Assembly (NCBI RefSeq): GCF_014640075.1
Contig: NZ_BMGG01000006.1
Location: 290,175 to 354,174, forward strand
Reading direction: 5' to 3'
Length of the DNA stretch: 64,000 nucleotides
Source of the DNA: Chelatococcus reniformis
Lineage (GTDB): Bacteria > Pseudomonadota > Alphaproteobacteria > Rhizobiales > Beijerinckiaceae
The position numbers were made by a program, and so were the translations under genes. This document shows positions 51,506 to 59,966 of the stretch, one piece after another. A model generated the notes under the pieces. The model saw only the letters and a program-made list of their open reading frames with translations, was not told the DNA's origin and ran no database searches. The stretch's first letter is position 1, and each line of letters opens with the position of its first letter.

Positions 51506-52609
51506 ATGAACCTCTATCACAACAAGCTGGCTCAATGGGCGGCCTACGGCGTCTTCTTCGCGATCATCGCCGCGGTGCCCCTGTTCGTCAGCGACAGCTT
51601 CCTGCTGAACCAGCTCGGCACCTACGGCGTCTACGGCCTGCTCGCCCTCTCCATCAGCCTGTGCTGGGGCTTCGGCGGCATCCTCAACCTGGGCCAGGGC
51701 ATCGCCTTCGGCCTGGCGGCCTACGGCATGGCCATGACCATGCAGATGCAGACGCAGGATCCGGAGTCCAATCCGATCCCGCCGTTCATGCTCAACAACA
51801 GCCTCGAGCAGCTGCCGGCGCTCTGGGAGCCGTTCTGGAGCACGGGCCTCGGGATCACCCTGGCGCTCGTGGTGCCGACGCTGTTCTACGTGATCTTCGG
51901 CAACCTGATGTTCCGCGCGCGGGTCTCCGGCCCGTTCTTCGCCATCATGTCGCTCGCCATGCTGAGCGCCTTGTTCACCATCATTCTCGACATGCAGCCC
52001 TACACCAACGGGGCCAACGGCATCACGCCGCCGCAGCCGCTGACGATACTGGGCACGCCTCTCGATCCCTACGGCCCCGCGACGTACTGGCTGGTCTGCG
52101 GCCTGCTGATCGCGCTGACCGTCGGCGCCAAGCTCCTGACGCAGAGCAAGTTCGGTCTGCTGGTCCAGGCGGTGCGCGGCGACGCCGAGCGCGTCCGCTT
52201 CCTGGGCTACAACGTCGCCGCGTATGAGACGGCGATCTACGCCCTGTCCGGCTTCATCGCCGCCGTCGCCGGCTGCTGCTGGGTCATCCTGGTGCAGTAT
52301 GTGTCGCCGGCGCAGCTCGACGTCAGCTTCAGCGTCACCATGGTGATCTGGGCCGGCATCGGCGGCCGCCTGTCGCTGCTCGGCTCCATGCTCGGCGCCT
52401 TCATCATCCAGGGCGGCCAGAGCTACCTGGGCGATGCCCTGCTCAGCACCTGGCTGCTCGGCCTGGGCGCCTTCTTCATCATCGTCGTGCGCTTCCTGCC
52501 CAAGGGCCTGGCGGGCCTGCTCGAAATGGGCCTGGGCGCACTGTCCTCGGGCCGGCGGCCCAAGCAGCTCGAGCCGGCGGACCGGGCCAACGCAATGGCG
52601 GGAGAGTGA
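51506..52609 (+). CDS. Amide/urea ABC permease (UrtC/FmdF type)
   Basis: LivM-like second channel subunit, 367 residues, about ten helices. Diagnostic segments are GLLALSISLCWGFGGILNLGQG (in parts), RARVSGPFFAIMSLAMLSAL and GLLVQAVRGDAERVRFLGYNV, the last contacting the ATPases. I use the ATG at 51506, eight bases after GGGGAGC, rather than the TTG at 51500. UrtC-type length (longer than LivM of amino-acid systems) and neighbours support the urea/amide branch. The next gene begins one base after its stop. Confidence 0.93.
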   Translation: MNLYHNKLAQWAAYGVFFAIIAAVPLFVSDSFLLNQLGTYGVYGLLALSISLCWGFGGILNLGQGIAFGLAAYGMAMTMQMQTQDPESNPIPPFMLNNSLEQLPALWEPFWSTGLGITLALVVPTLFYVIFGNLMFRARVSGPFFAIMSLAMLSALFTIILDMQPYTNGANGITPPQPLTILGTPLDPYGPATYWLVCGLLIALTVGAKLLTQSKFGLLVQAVRGDAERVRFLGYNVAAYETAIYALSGFIAAVAGCCWVILVQYVSPAQLDVSFSVTMVIWAGIGGRLSLLGSMLGAFIIQGGQSYLGDALLSTWLLGLGAFFIIVVRFLPKGLAGLLEMGLGALSSGRRPKQLEPADRANAMAGE

Positions 52610-52610
52610 C

Positions 52611-53354
<744 letters not shown>

Positions 53355-53357
53355 GAC

Positions 53358-54056
53358 ATGGTGCTCGCCCTCGACAACATCGCCTCCTACTACGGCAAGA
53401 CACCGATCCTCTGGAACGTCTCCTTCGACGTGCCCAAGGGCGCCTGCCTCGCCGTGCTCGGCCGCAACGGCGTCGGCAAGACGACGCTGATGCGCACGAT
53501 CATGGGGCTCACCGACCGCTCCACCGGCTCGATCCGCATCGCCGATACGGACCTCAGCGGCGCGCCGACCCACATCCGCGCCACCTACGGCATCGGCTAC
53601 ATCCCGCAGGGCCGCCAGATCCTCGGCAAGTTCACCGTGCGCGAAAACATCCTGCTCGGCACCTTCGCCAGAAAGGACGGCAAGGAGGATATCCCCGAAC
53701 TCTGCCTCAAGCTGTTCCCCTATCTGGCCGAGAACCTCAATCGGCGCGCCGGGTTGCTGTCCGGCGGCCAGCAGCAGCAGCTCGCCATCGCGCGCGCCCT
53801 CGCCACCGGGCCGCAGATCCTGCTGCTCGACGAGCCGACGGAGGGCATCCAGCCCAACATCGTGCACGAGATCGGCCAGACCCTGCGCATGCTCAACAAG
53901 GAGCTCGGCATCACGCTGATCCTCACCGAGCAGCACATCAAGGTGGCCCGTGCCCTGAGCGACTACTTCATCATTCTCGACAACGGCCGCATCGTCGCCC
54001 GCGGGCCGACGGCCGAAATGAGCGATGCGCTGATCGAGAAGCATCTGACGATCTGA
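53358..54056 (+). CDS. Amide/urea ABC ATPase (UrtE type)
   Basis: Second ATPase, 232 residues, LivF/UrtE-like. Walker A GRNGVGKTT (not GPNGAGKTT, as usual for UrtE), Q-loop GYIPQGRQILGKFTVREN, signature LSGGQQQQ and Walker B LLLDEPTEGIQPNIV are intact. The TEGIQP extension is characteristic of the Urt group. It starts three bases after the UrtD stop and is followed after 53 bases by the small dimethylformamidase-like subunit, indicating that uptake and hydrolysis share one operon. Confidence 0.95.
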   Translation: MVLALDNIASYYGKTPILWNVSFDVPKGACLAVLGRNGVGKTTLMRTIMGLTDRSTGSIRIADTDLSGAPTHIRATYGIGYIPQGRQILGKFTVRENILLGTFARKDGKEDIPELCLKLFPYLAENLNRRAGLLSGGQQQQLAIARALATGPQILLLDEPTEGIQPNIVHEIGQTLRMLNKELGITLILTEQHIKVARALSDYFIILDNGRIVARGPTAEMSDALIEKHLTI

Positions 54057-54109
54057 GGGCCCGGGTGGCCACGGGCGGCCGGGCCGCAACCCGTAAGGAG
54101 GCAAGACCC

Positions 54110-54550
54110 ATGATCTCGATCCCCAAGCCCGGCACGCCGGAGCGTCAGCGCCTGATCGACGCGCACAAGCGGTGCGTGGAGTCGATGAAGGGGGTCGCCG
54201 GCTTCTCCGTGCTCGAGTGCCAGACGCCGGGCGACACCACCATCGTCACCGGAGGCGTGCACGAGGATTATCTGCTGCGCCGGGTGCTGCTGCGCATGCG
54301 CGGCGAATCGCCGGCCGGAAAGCTCATCGTGATCTGCACGAAGCCCGACGCGGCGTGGCGGATCGGCCGACTGTCCGGCGTCCGCGGTGTGCCACCGGAG
54401 TTCGTGGGCGACAAGATCTATACCGACGAACAGGAAATTCAGCACGACATCTTCCTGATGCGTCTCGATGAACTGCCGGAAACAGCGGGCAACCCGGAGG
54501 ACTTCCACATGGGCTGGAAGCGCCGGAGCGACAACTGGCCCGTGACCTAG
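54110..54550 (+). CDS. N,N-dimethylformamidase small-subunit-like protein
   Basis: Protein of 146 residues. Read by eye, the segment from HEDYLLRRV through AAWRIGRLSGVRGVPPEFVG to EQEIQHDIFLMRLDEL follows the pattern I remember for the alpha subunit of Paracoccus dimethylformamidase (a Tyr-rich half, an E/DAxRI segment, PE-GD and a closing H-x-FL-R-E); this was not aligned by computer. The N-terminal 50 residues are unlike it. The gene has a strong AAGGAGG and lies between the importer genes and the large subunit gene. It could form the alpha-beta enzyme with the protein at 54917. Confidence 0.65.
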   Translation: MISIPKPGTPERQRLIDAHKRCVESMKGVAGFSVLECQTPGDTTIVTGGVHEDYLLRRVLLRMRGESPAGKLIVICTKPDAAWRIGRLSGVRGVPPEFVGDKIYTDEQEIQHDIFLMRLDELPETAGNPEDFHMGWKRRSDNWPVT

Positions 54551-54592
54551 TCGGCTGCCAGGATGCCTGCACCGAGGTGTTGATTCCTTAGC

Positions 54593-54685
54593 GATGGATG
54601 GTCGGGTCAAGCCCGACCATGACGTTGGAGTTAAATGACTTTCACTCCCATCACGTCATAGTCGGGCTTGACCCGACTATCCATC
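54593..54685. repeat. Large palindromic repeat, family C, copy 2
   Basis: Two 33-base arms (54593-54625 and 54653-54685) are complementary at 31 positions and contain TCGGGTCAAGCCCGACCATG or its complement. The core is the same as in the copy at 28874. It lies between the small and large dimethylformamidase-like genes. Confidence 0.85.
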
Positions 54686-54747
54686 GACTTGAATGCCGAG
54701 CGGTCGCCGTAGTGCAAATGAGGCGAGGCAACCAAGTGTAAGTATTC

Positions 54748-54771
54748 TATAATCCATCTGAACGTTGGATT
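54748..54771 (+). promoter_or_regulatory. Possible promoter and operator before the large subunit gene
   Basis: A perfect TATAAT lies at 54748-54753 in AT-rich DNA, 164 bases before the large subunit start. It overlaps an inverted repeat AATCCA/TGGATT (54751-54756 and 54766-54771). No good -35 hexamer is found at the right distance, so the promoter would need an activator. Confidence 0.35.
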
Positions 54772-54916
54772 GTTCGATCGTCCGAGAAATACACTTTCTC
54801 CGGGTTTCGGGCGGCGAGCATTCCTCGTATGAATATTTTGACCTGCGGGGGCCCTAACCCGGAGCACGGGACCGGCCGCCCACCGCCAACCTGACCACGC
54901 GCAGGAGGGGAAAACC

Positions 54917-57310
54917 ATGTGCGCCATGCGCCTGACCGGATATGCCGACAAATTCGGCGTGCATCCCGGGGACACCATCAAGTTCTATGTCAACACCGAC
55001 GGGCCGGCGGAGTACAAGGCCGAGTTGGTACAGATGATCAACGGCGACACCAATCCGCGCGGCCCCGGGCTCATCGAGAAGCCGCTCGCCGCCGACATCA
55101 ACAAGACCTATCCCGGACGCAAGCAGGTCGTGCACGGCGGCTCCTACGGCTACGTGCCGAATTGCAAGGCGCTCAACGTCGACAGCTTCACATTGCAGTG
55201 CTGGATCTGGCCGACCACGCCCAAGACCCATCCGCGCTACTGGAAGCACGGCGCGCAGGGCCTCGTCACCAAATGGTGCGACGGCAGGGGCTACGGCCTC
55301 TTCATCAACGAGGAGGGCTGCGTCGAGGCGCGCATCAACGAGCACAGGATCGCCATGGCGCTGCCGCTGCGCGACCACGCCTGGCACTTCCTGGCGGTGA
55401 CCTTCGATGCGGCGACCGGTAACGTGGTGCTCTACCATGAGCCGCAGATCCAGTACGCGCTGGATCCGGTGATCGAGCCGGTCAGGACCAACCTCCGGAC
55501 CGTGCTGAAGGCCGAGCCGATCCCGCTCGCCATCGCCGCCTACGTGGAGAGCCTCGACGGCGGGCCGCTGGCCAAGTCCTCCCTGCCGGCGGGCATCGTC
55601 TTCAGCGGCAAGTACAACGGCAAGATCGACAGCCCGCGCCTGTGCAGGAAGGCGCTGTCGCGCTTCGAGATCGAGACGATGAAGCTCGGCGCCCAGCCCG
55701 GGCTCACCGAACGGCGCAACTGCGGGCCGACCGACGCCCTCTCCGAGGTCATCATCGGCTCCTGGGATTTCTCCGCCGGCATCGACACCATCGCGGCGAA
55801 GGATCTGGGGCCCTACGGGCTCGACGCGCCGCTGGTCAACTGCCCGACCCGGGCGATGACCGGCCATAACTGGAGCGGCCAAAACTTCGACTGGAAGCAC
55901 GCGCCGAAGGAATACGGCGCCATCCACTTCCACGACGACGACGTCGACGACGCGCGCTGGGAGGTGGACTTCGCGTGGTCCGTTCCGGCAGACTTCAAGA
56001 GCCGCTTCTACGCCGTCAAGCTGACGACCACAGAGGGCGACGAGGACTATATCCCGTTCTGGGTGGTGCCGCGCGTCGGCGAGGAGCAGTCCAAGATCGC
56101 CTTCATGGTGCCGACCATCAGCTACATGGCCTATGCCAACGAGCATGTGGCCTGCAACGCCGGCGGCGCCGAGCTGTTCGTCTACCGCGTGCCGATCATG
56201 CAGCAGCAGAACATGTTCCTGGCCGAGCACCGGGAGTACGGCGGTTCCATCTACGACACCCACACGGACGGCAGCGGCATCTGCCTGTCGTCGCGGCTGC
56301 GGCCCATTCTCAGCATCCGGCCCAAGTACGACCACTTCCTGGCCCAGGCGCCCTGGCAATACCCGGCCGACCTGCACTTGATCTATTGGCTCGAGACCAT
56401 GGGCTACGACTACGACGTCATCACCGACGAAGACGTCACCTACGACGGGGTGGCCCGACTGGAGAACTACAACGTCATCATCACCGGCTCGCATCCCGAG
56501 CACAATTCGGGGCCGCAGCTGGATGCTCTGCACAACTACACTCAGCGCGGCGGTCGTCTGATGTATATGGGCGCCGATGGCTGGTACTGGGTTCATTCCT
56601 ACCACCCGGCCTACGACGGCTCCGGCCGGGGCGTCGTCACCGAGATGCGCCGCTGCGAATCCGGCATCCGCACCTGGCGCGCCGATCCCGGCGAATACTA
56701 CCACCAGGGCACCGGCGAGCTCGGCGGCATGTGGCGCTTCCGCGGCCGCTACCTGCATTCGGTGGCCGGCGTCGGCATGTCGTCGGAAGGGTTCGACATA
56801 TCGAGCTACTTCACGCGCACGCCGGAGAGCAACAATCCGCGCGTCAGCTGGGCCTTCGAAGGCATCGACTACGACGAGAAGCTGGGCAACTTCGGCCTGG
56901 TCGGCGGCGGCGCCGCGGGCCTGGAGCTCGATATCGTCGACACTATGCTCGGCTCGCCGCCCCACACCCTTGCGGTGGCGACCTCGGCCGGCCGGCACAC
57001 GGAGGCCTATCTCCTGGTCATGGAGGACTTCGGCTTCAACCAGCAGGGGCTCGACGGTACGGTGCATCCACGCGTGCGCGGCGACATCGCCTACCACGAG
57101 ACCCCCAACGGCGGCGCCTGCTTCTCGTTCAGCTCCATCGCCTATTGCGGCTCCCTGCCCTGGAACAACTGCGACAACAACATCTCGCGGCTGACCAAGA
57201 ACGTGCTCGACCGCTTCGCCAAGGACGGCCCGCTGCCGCCGCCGCCGGCGGGCGCGGTGCGCTACCGCGGCCGGGCCGACTACGAGTCGCCGGCGCTCGA
57301 AACCGCCTGA
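54917..57310 (+). CDS. N,N-dimethylformamidase large (beta) subunit-like protein
   Basis: Large protein of 797 residues matching the beta subunit of dimethylformamidase, an amidase that uses a mononuclear iron held by two Tyr and one Glu and splits dimethylformamide into dimethylamine and formate. The N-terminal part contains a laminin-G-like module (FTLQCWIWPTTPKTHPRYW, DHAWHFLAVTFDAATGNVVL), the C-terminal domain shows HLIYWLETMGYDYDVITDED, SHPEHNSGPQLDALHNYTQR and YMGADGWYWV. I did not assign the iron ligands. The substrate may be another N-alkyl amide. The ATG follows GGAGGGGAAAACC; no signal peptide, so it acts in the cytoplasm. Confidence 0.87.
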   Translation: MCAMRLTGYADKFGVHPGDTIKFYVNTDGPAEYKAELVQMINGDTNPRGPGLIEKPLAADINKTYPGRKQVVHGGSYGYVPNCKALNVDSFTLQCWIWPTTPKTHPRYWKHGAQGLVTKWCDGRGYGLFINEEGCVEARINEHRIAMALPLRDHAWHFLAVTFDAATGNVVLYHEPQIQYALDPVIEPVRTNLRTVLKAEPIPLAIAAYVESLDGGPLAKSSLPAGIVFSGKYNGKIDSPRLCRKALSRFEIETMKLGAQPGLTERRNCGPTDALSEVIIGSWDFSAGIDTIAAKDLGPYGLDAPLVNCPTRAMTGHNWSGQNFDWKHAPKEYGAIHFHDDDVDDARWEVDFAWSVPADFKSRFYAVKLTTTEGDEDYIPFWVVPRVGEEQSKIAFMVPTISYMAYANEHVACNAGGAELFVYRVPIMQQQNMFLAEHREYGGSIYDTHTDGSGICLSSRLRPILSIRPKYDHFLAQAPWQYPADLHLIYWLETMGYDYDVITDEDVTYDGVARLENYNVIITGSHPEHNSGPQLDALHNYTQRGGRLMYMGADGWYWVHSYHPAYDGSGRGVVTEMRRCESGIRTWRADPGEYYHQGTGELGGMWRFRGRYLHSVAGVGMSSEGFDISSYFTRTPESNNPRVSWAFEGIDYDEKLGNFGLVGGGAAGLELDIVDTMLGSPPHTLAVATSAGRHTEAYLLVMEDFGFNQQGLDGTVHPRVRGDIAYHETPNGGACFSFSSIAYCGSLPWNNCDNNISRLTKNVLDRFAKDGPLPPPPAGAVRYRGRADYESPALETA

Positions 57311-57384
57311 CGCCGGGCAGCGCCGTAGCCTCCGCGGCCACGGCGCTCCCGTCCCGTGCCCGAGACACGAACAGGGTGAATTGC

Positions 57385-58482
57385 ATGGCCAGCGAAGTTG
57401 CGCCGCGAGAATTGCCGCCGGCGCAGCCGGACTTCTCAGCGGCGGCCTTCTATGCCGAGGCGCTGCTGCCGCCGGGCCGGGCCCGCGTGCTGCCTCCGGC
57501 CGCGTTCCGGTCTCTTGCCTTCGCGCGTCAGGAGGACATCGCCGTCTGGGCCTGCGACTGGATCTGCGTCGGCGCCCACGCGGAGATCCCCGAGGTCGGC
57601 GATCTGCTGCCCTTCACCGTCGGCGACCATGGCCTTCACGTGCAGCGAACAGCGGACGGCCTCACGGCGCGCTTCAACAAGGCGCAGCACGGCGGCTGCC
57701 GCGTCGTGCCGCTGCAATGCCAGCAGGGCAGCAAGACGCGCTGCTCGTTCACCTCCTGCGGCCACAGCCGCGACCGCGGGCCGATCGCCGCGGGCGAACT
57801 CGGCGATGGCACGCCGCAGATGCACCAGTATCTCGGCCTCCGGCCGGAGCGATTGCTCACCGCCCAGGCGCGCAGCTGGGGACCGCTGATCTTCGTGAAC
57901 CTCGATGCCGCTCCGCCCGACTTCGCGGAAGCCGTCACCGGCGCCGGCACGGCATTCGGGTTCTTCGACAACTCCCGCGGGGATCGCCTCGCCACCACCT
58001 GGCGCGAATACCGGGCCAATTGGAAGCTGCTTGCGCTGGGCCTCACCGGCCTCGTGGACACGCCCGCGGCGAGCACCTCCTCCTGGCTCGCCGGCCGCGC
58101 CGATAGCCATGGCCTGGATGTCGCCTGGCTGTTTCCCAACCTCGTGCTGCTCGCCGATGCCGAGCAGACCTGCGCCCTGGTGCTGCAGCCGACCGCCCTT
58201 GGGCAGACGCTCGCCCGCATCACCGTCTTCGGCCGCGGCGAAGCGCGGCCGGGCGATGGGGAGCGCTGGCTCGGCCTGATCGACGCATTGGCGCGGGCGG
58301 CGGAGAGCGCCCACGTTGCCGCCCTGAAGTGGGGCACGGCCTCCAGGCCGGACACCATCGACGCGCCGCTGCCGCTGCAGGCGAGCGCCAGCGGCCACTG
58401 GATGCAGCGCGCCTTGTCGGCACGCATGACCGCGGCGCGCATCGACCCAACACCGATCTATCAACCGTCGAGGGCCAGATGA
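57385..58482 (+). CDS. Rieske oxygenase-like protein lacking most iron ligands
   Basis: Protein of 365 residues that follows the architecture of ring-hydroxylating oxygenase alpha subunits but not their chemistry. In the Rieske part FNKAQHGG (97-104) has Ala100 where the first Cys ligand belongs, and RCSFTSC (119-125) has Thr123 where the second His belongs; His102 and Cys120 remain. In the catalytic part ANWKLLALGLTGLVDTPAAS (211-230) keeps Asn-Trp-Lys but replaces the bridging acid and both His by Gly222, Asp225 and Ser230. The matching WLFPNLVLLA segment (248-257) confirms the fold. Probably a pseudo-enzyme; role unknown. It follows the dimethylformamidase-like gene and is translationally coupled to the next gene. 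Confidence 0.75.
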   Translation: MASEVAPRELPPAQPDFSAAAFYAEALLPPGRARVLPPAAFRSLAFARQEDIAVWACDWICVGAHAEIPEVGDLLPFTVGDHGLHVQRTADGLTARFNKAQHGGCRVVPLQCQQGSKTRCSFTSCGHSRDRGPIAAGELGDGTPQMHQYLGLRPERLLTAQARSWGPLIFVNLDAAPPDFAEAVTGAGTAFGFFDNSRGDRLATTWREYRANWKLLALGLTGLVDTPAASTSSWLAGRADSHGLDVAWLFPNLVLLADAEQTCALVLQPTALGQTLARITVFGRGEARPGDGERWLGLIDALARAAESAHVAALKWGTASRPDTIDAPLPLQASASGHWMQRALSARMTAARIDPTPIYQPSRAR

Positions 58483-59192
58483 CCGCCACCGCCCCTATCC
58501 ATGAGGCCGGCTCCGCCGGCGCGCCACCGCCCCTGGCGGCCGGCGTCGCCGCCTATCGCAGCGGCGACTTCGAACAGGCCTTCGCCACCTTCTCCGACAG
58601 CGCCAGGCAGGGCGACGTCGAGGCAGAGGTCTGGCTCGGCGCGCTCTATGCCAACGGCGAGGGGGTCGCCGCCTCGTTGCCGGCGGCCTTTGCCCATTAC
58701 CTGGCGGCGGCGGAGCGCGGCCACCCCCAGGCGCGCACCAATGTCGGCGCCATGCTGATCATGGGGCAAGGCGTCGAGCGCGACGAGGCGCGGGGCGCCG
58801 GATGGCTGGCGCGCGCGGCCGAACAGGGGGACGCCTATGCCCAGTTCAACTATGCCGTGCTGCTCGGCAAGGGCCAGGGCGTCGCCAAGGACGAGACGCA
58901 GGCGACGACCTGGTACCGGCGCGCCGCCGAGGCCGGACATTACCCCTCGCAGGCCCGCCTCGGCTTCCACTATGCCAACGGCATCGGCGTCGACAAGGAC
59001 CTCGTCGCGGCGTTCCTGTGGCTGTCGCTGGCCGCCCAGCACGGCGTCGGCAGCGCCCTCAAGGCGCTCGAGGGCGTCATCGGCGAGATGTCCGCCGACG
59101 ACAAGCGCAAGGGGCTGGCACTGGTGGCGCAGTGGCGCGGCCGCACCGCGGCGATCTCCGAGCAGGCCCGCCTCAATCCCCTGCCCGGCTGA
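58479..59192 (+). CDS. Sel1-repeat protein
   Basis: Helical-repeat protein of 237 residues. Four to five Sel1-like repeats run from about residue 45 to 195, with units such as AEVWLGALYANGEGV, ARTNVGAMLIMGQGV, AQFNYAVLLGKGQGV and ARLGFHYANGIGV followed by A-x-WLxxAAxxG helices. Sel1 repeats are protein-binding scaffolds. There is no signal peptide, so it is probably cytoplasmic and may bind the amide-hydrolysing enzyme or the Rieske-like protein. Its ATG overlaps the stop of the preceding gene (ATGA), and a small gene follows after eight bases. Confidence 0.88.
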   Translation: MTATAPIHEAGSAGAPPPLAAGVAAYRSGDFEQAFATFSDSARQGDVEAEVWLGALYANGEGVAASLPAAFAHYLAAAERGHPQARTNVGAMLIMGQGVERDEARGAGWLARAAEQGDAYAQFNYAVLLGKGQGVAKDETQATTWYRRAAEAGHYPSQARLGFHYANGIGVDKDLVAAFLWLSLAAQHGVGSALKALEGVIGEMSADDKRKGLALVAQWRGRTAAISEQARLNPLPG

Positions 59193-59200
59193 GGCCGTCC

Positions 59201-59515
59201 ATGATCTTCAGCCCGCAGCAGATCAAGTTCGAGTTCCTGTCGTATCTCAAGGAGTTCGGCGCCCGGCCCGAGGAATGGCGCATCGGCGTTGCCGATGACG
59301 CCGAGCGGGCGCTGTTCGCCGACAACGAGGTCGATCGCGCGCACGACATCTGGCTGTGGAAGCCGGCGCTCAGCGCGACTGCCGCGCGCATCGTGCTCTC
59401 CTACTTCGCCGAGCGGCACGGCATCGCGCCGGCCCGCTACGAGGCCGGCACCACCGCGCGCCACGTGTTCCTCTTCAAGCGGCAGGGACCGGCCGGTCAG
59501 GGCGCCGCTGGCTGA
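59201..59515 (+). CDS. Small protein of unknown function, YIG-like motif
   Basis: Protein of 104 residues that I cannot place firmly. It has PEEWRIGVADDAERALFADN (residues 22-41), then VDRAHDIWLWKPALSATAAR and an aromatic end HVFLFKRQG. The order W-x-IG, D-x-ER, then A-x-AR-x-V resembles small GIY-YIG-like proteins, with the first Tyr and the catalytic Arg pattern altered; this is a weak resemblance. It begins eight bases after the Sel1 gene and is likely the last gene of the amide operon. The ATG has no strong ribosome binding site (GGCCGTCC), suggesting coupled translation. Confidence 0.7.
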   Translation: MIFSPQQIKFEFLSYLKEFGARPEEWRIGVADDAERALFADNEVDRAHDIWLWKPALSATAARIVLSYFAERHGIAPARYEAGTTARHVFLFKRQGPAGQGAAG

Positions 59516-59966
59516 CCGCCGCAGCGAGCCTCGAGCCGCAATGCTTCCGACCGATGCCGGGCCGAGCATTTCGCGCCTTGCCCGCGGAGGCGTGCTCGCA
59601 GCGCTCCACCCGCATGCCGTTGGTCGTCAGCTGGCCGCGTAGTTGGGTGTGGCCCAACGCGCGCGTGGCCTCCGAGCAGGATCCGCCCGGGTCTTCATCC
59701 ATTCGTCGAAGCTCGATTGAATTGACCTGATGGTTTTGTACTGCAACATTACAAATAGCAGACAGTACTGCATCCGCCCTCCGATCGGCTGCCTCACCAA
59801 GGCGCTGGACGATGACGGTGGCCGAGAGCGACAGCGAGGCCAGCGTTGCCTCGCCGACGTCCTGGAGAAGCGCACGGCGAAGGTGGCGCCGGGCTGATCA
59901 GACAAATCCACCCCGGCCATAAGCCGCAGCAAGCGGCGTGCCGGCACCGGAGCGGAGGAAACGATC
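59516..59966. other. 451-base spacer before an orphan binding-protein gene
   Basis: No gene is seen. Contains a GTTGGG-TGTGG-CCCAAC hairpin (59642-59658) and, near 59730-59775, an AT-rich stretch with GTACTGCAAC and AGTACTGCAT about 40 bases apart that could be operator half-sites of the following gene. Nothing else stands out. Confidence 0.4.

Noticed and set aside
54854-57097. 747-codon minus-strand frame opposite the large dimethylformamidase-like gene
   Set aside because: Antisense shadow; the plus-strand gene has a strong ribosome binding site and family motifs.
59201-59515. Idea that the small last gene is a second dimethylformamidase small subunit
   Set aside because: It shares only a short W-R-I-G and H-D-I pattern with the 54110 product; spacing and the remaining sequence do not match, so I treat the resemblance as chance.
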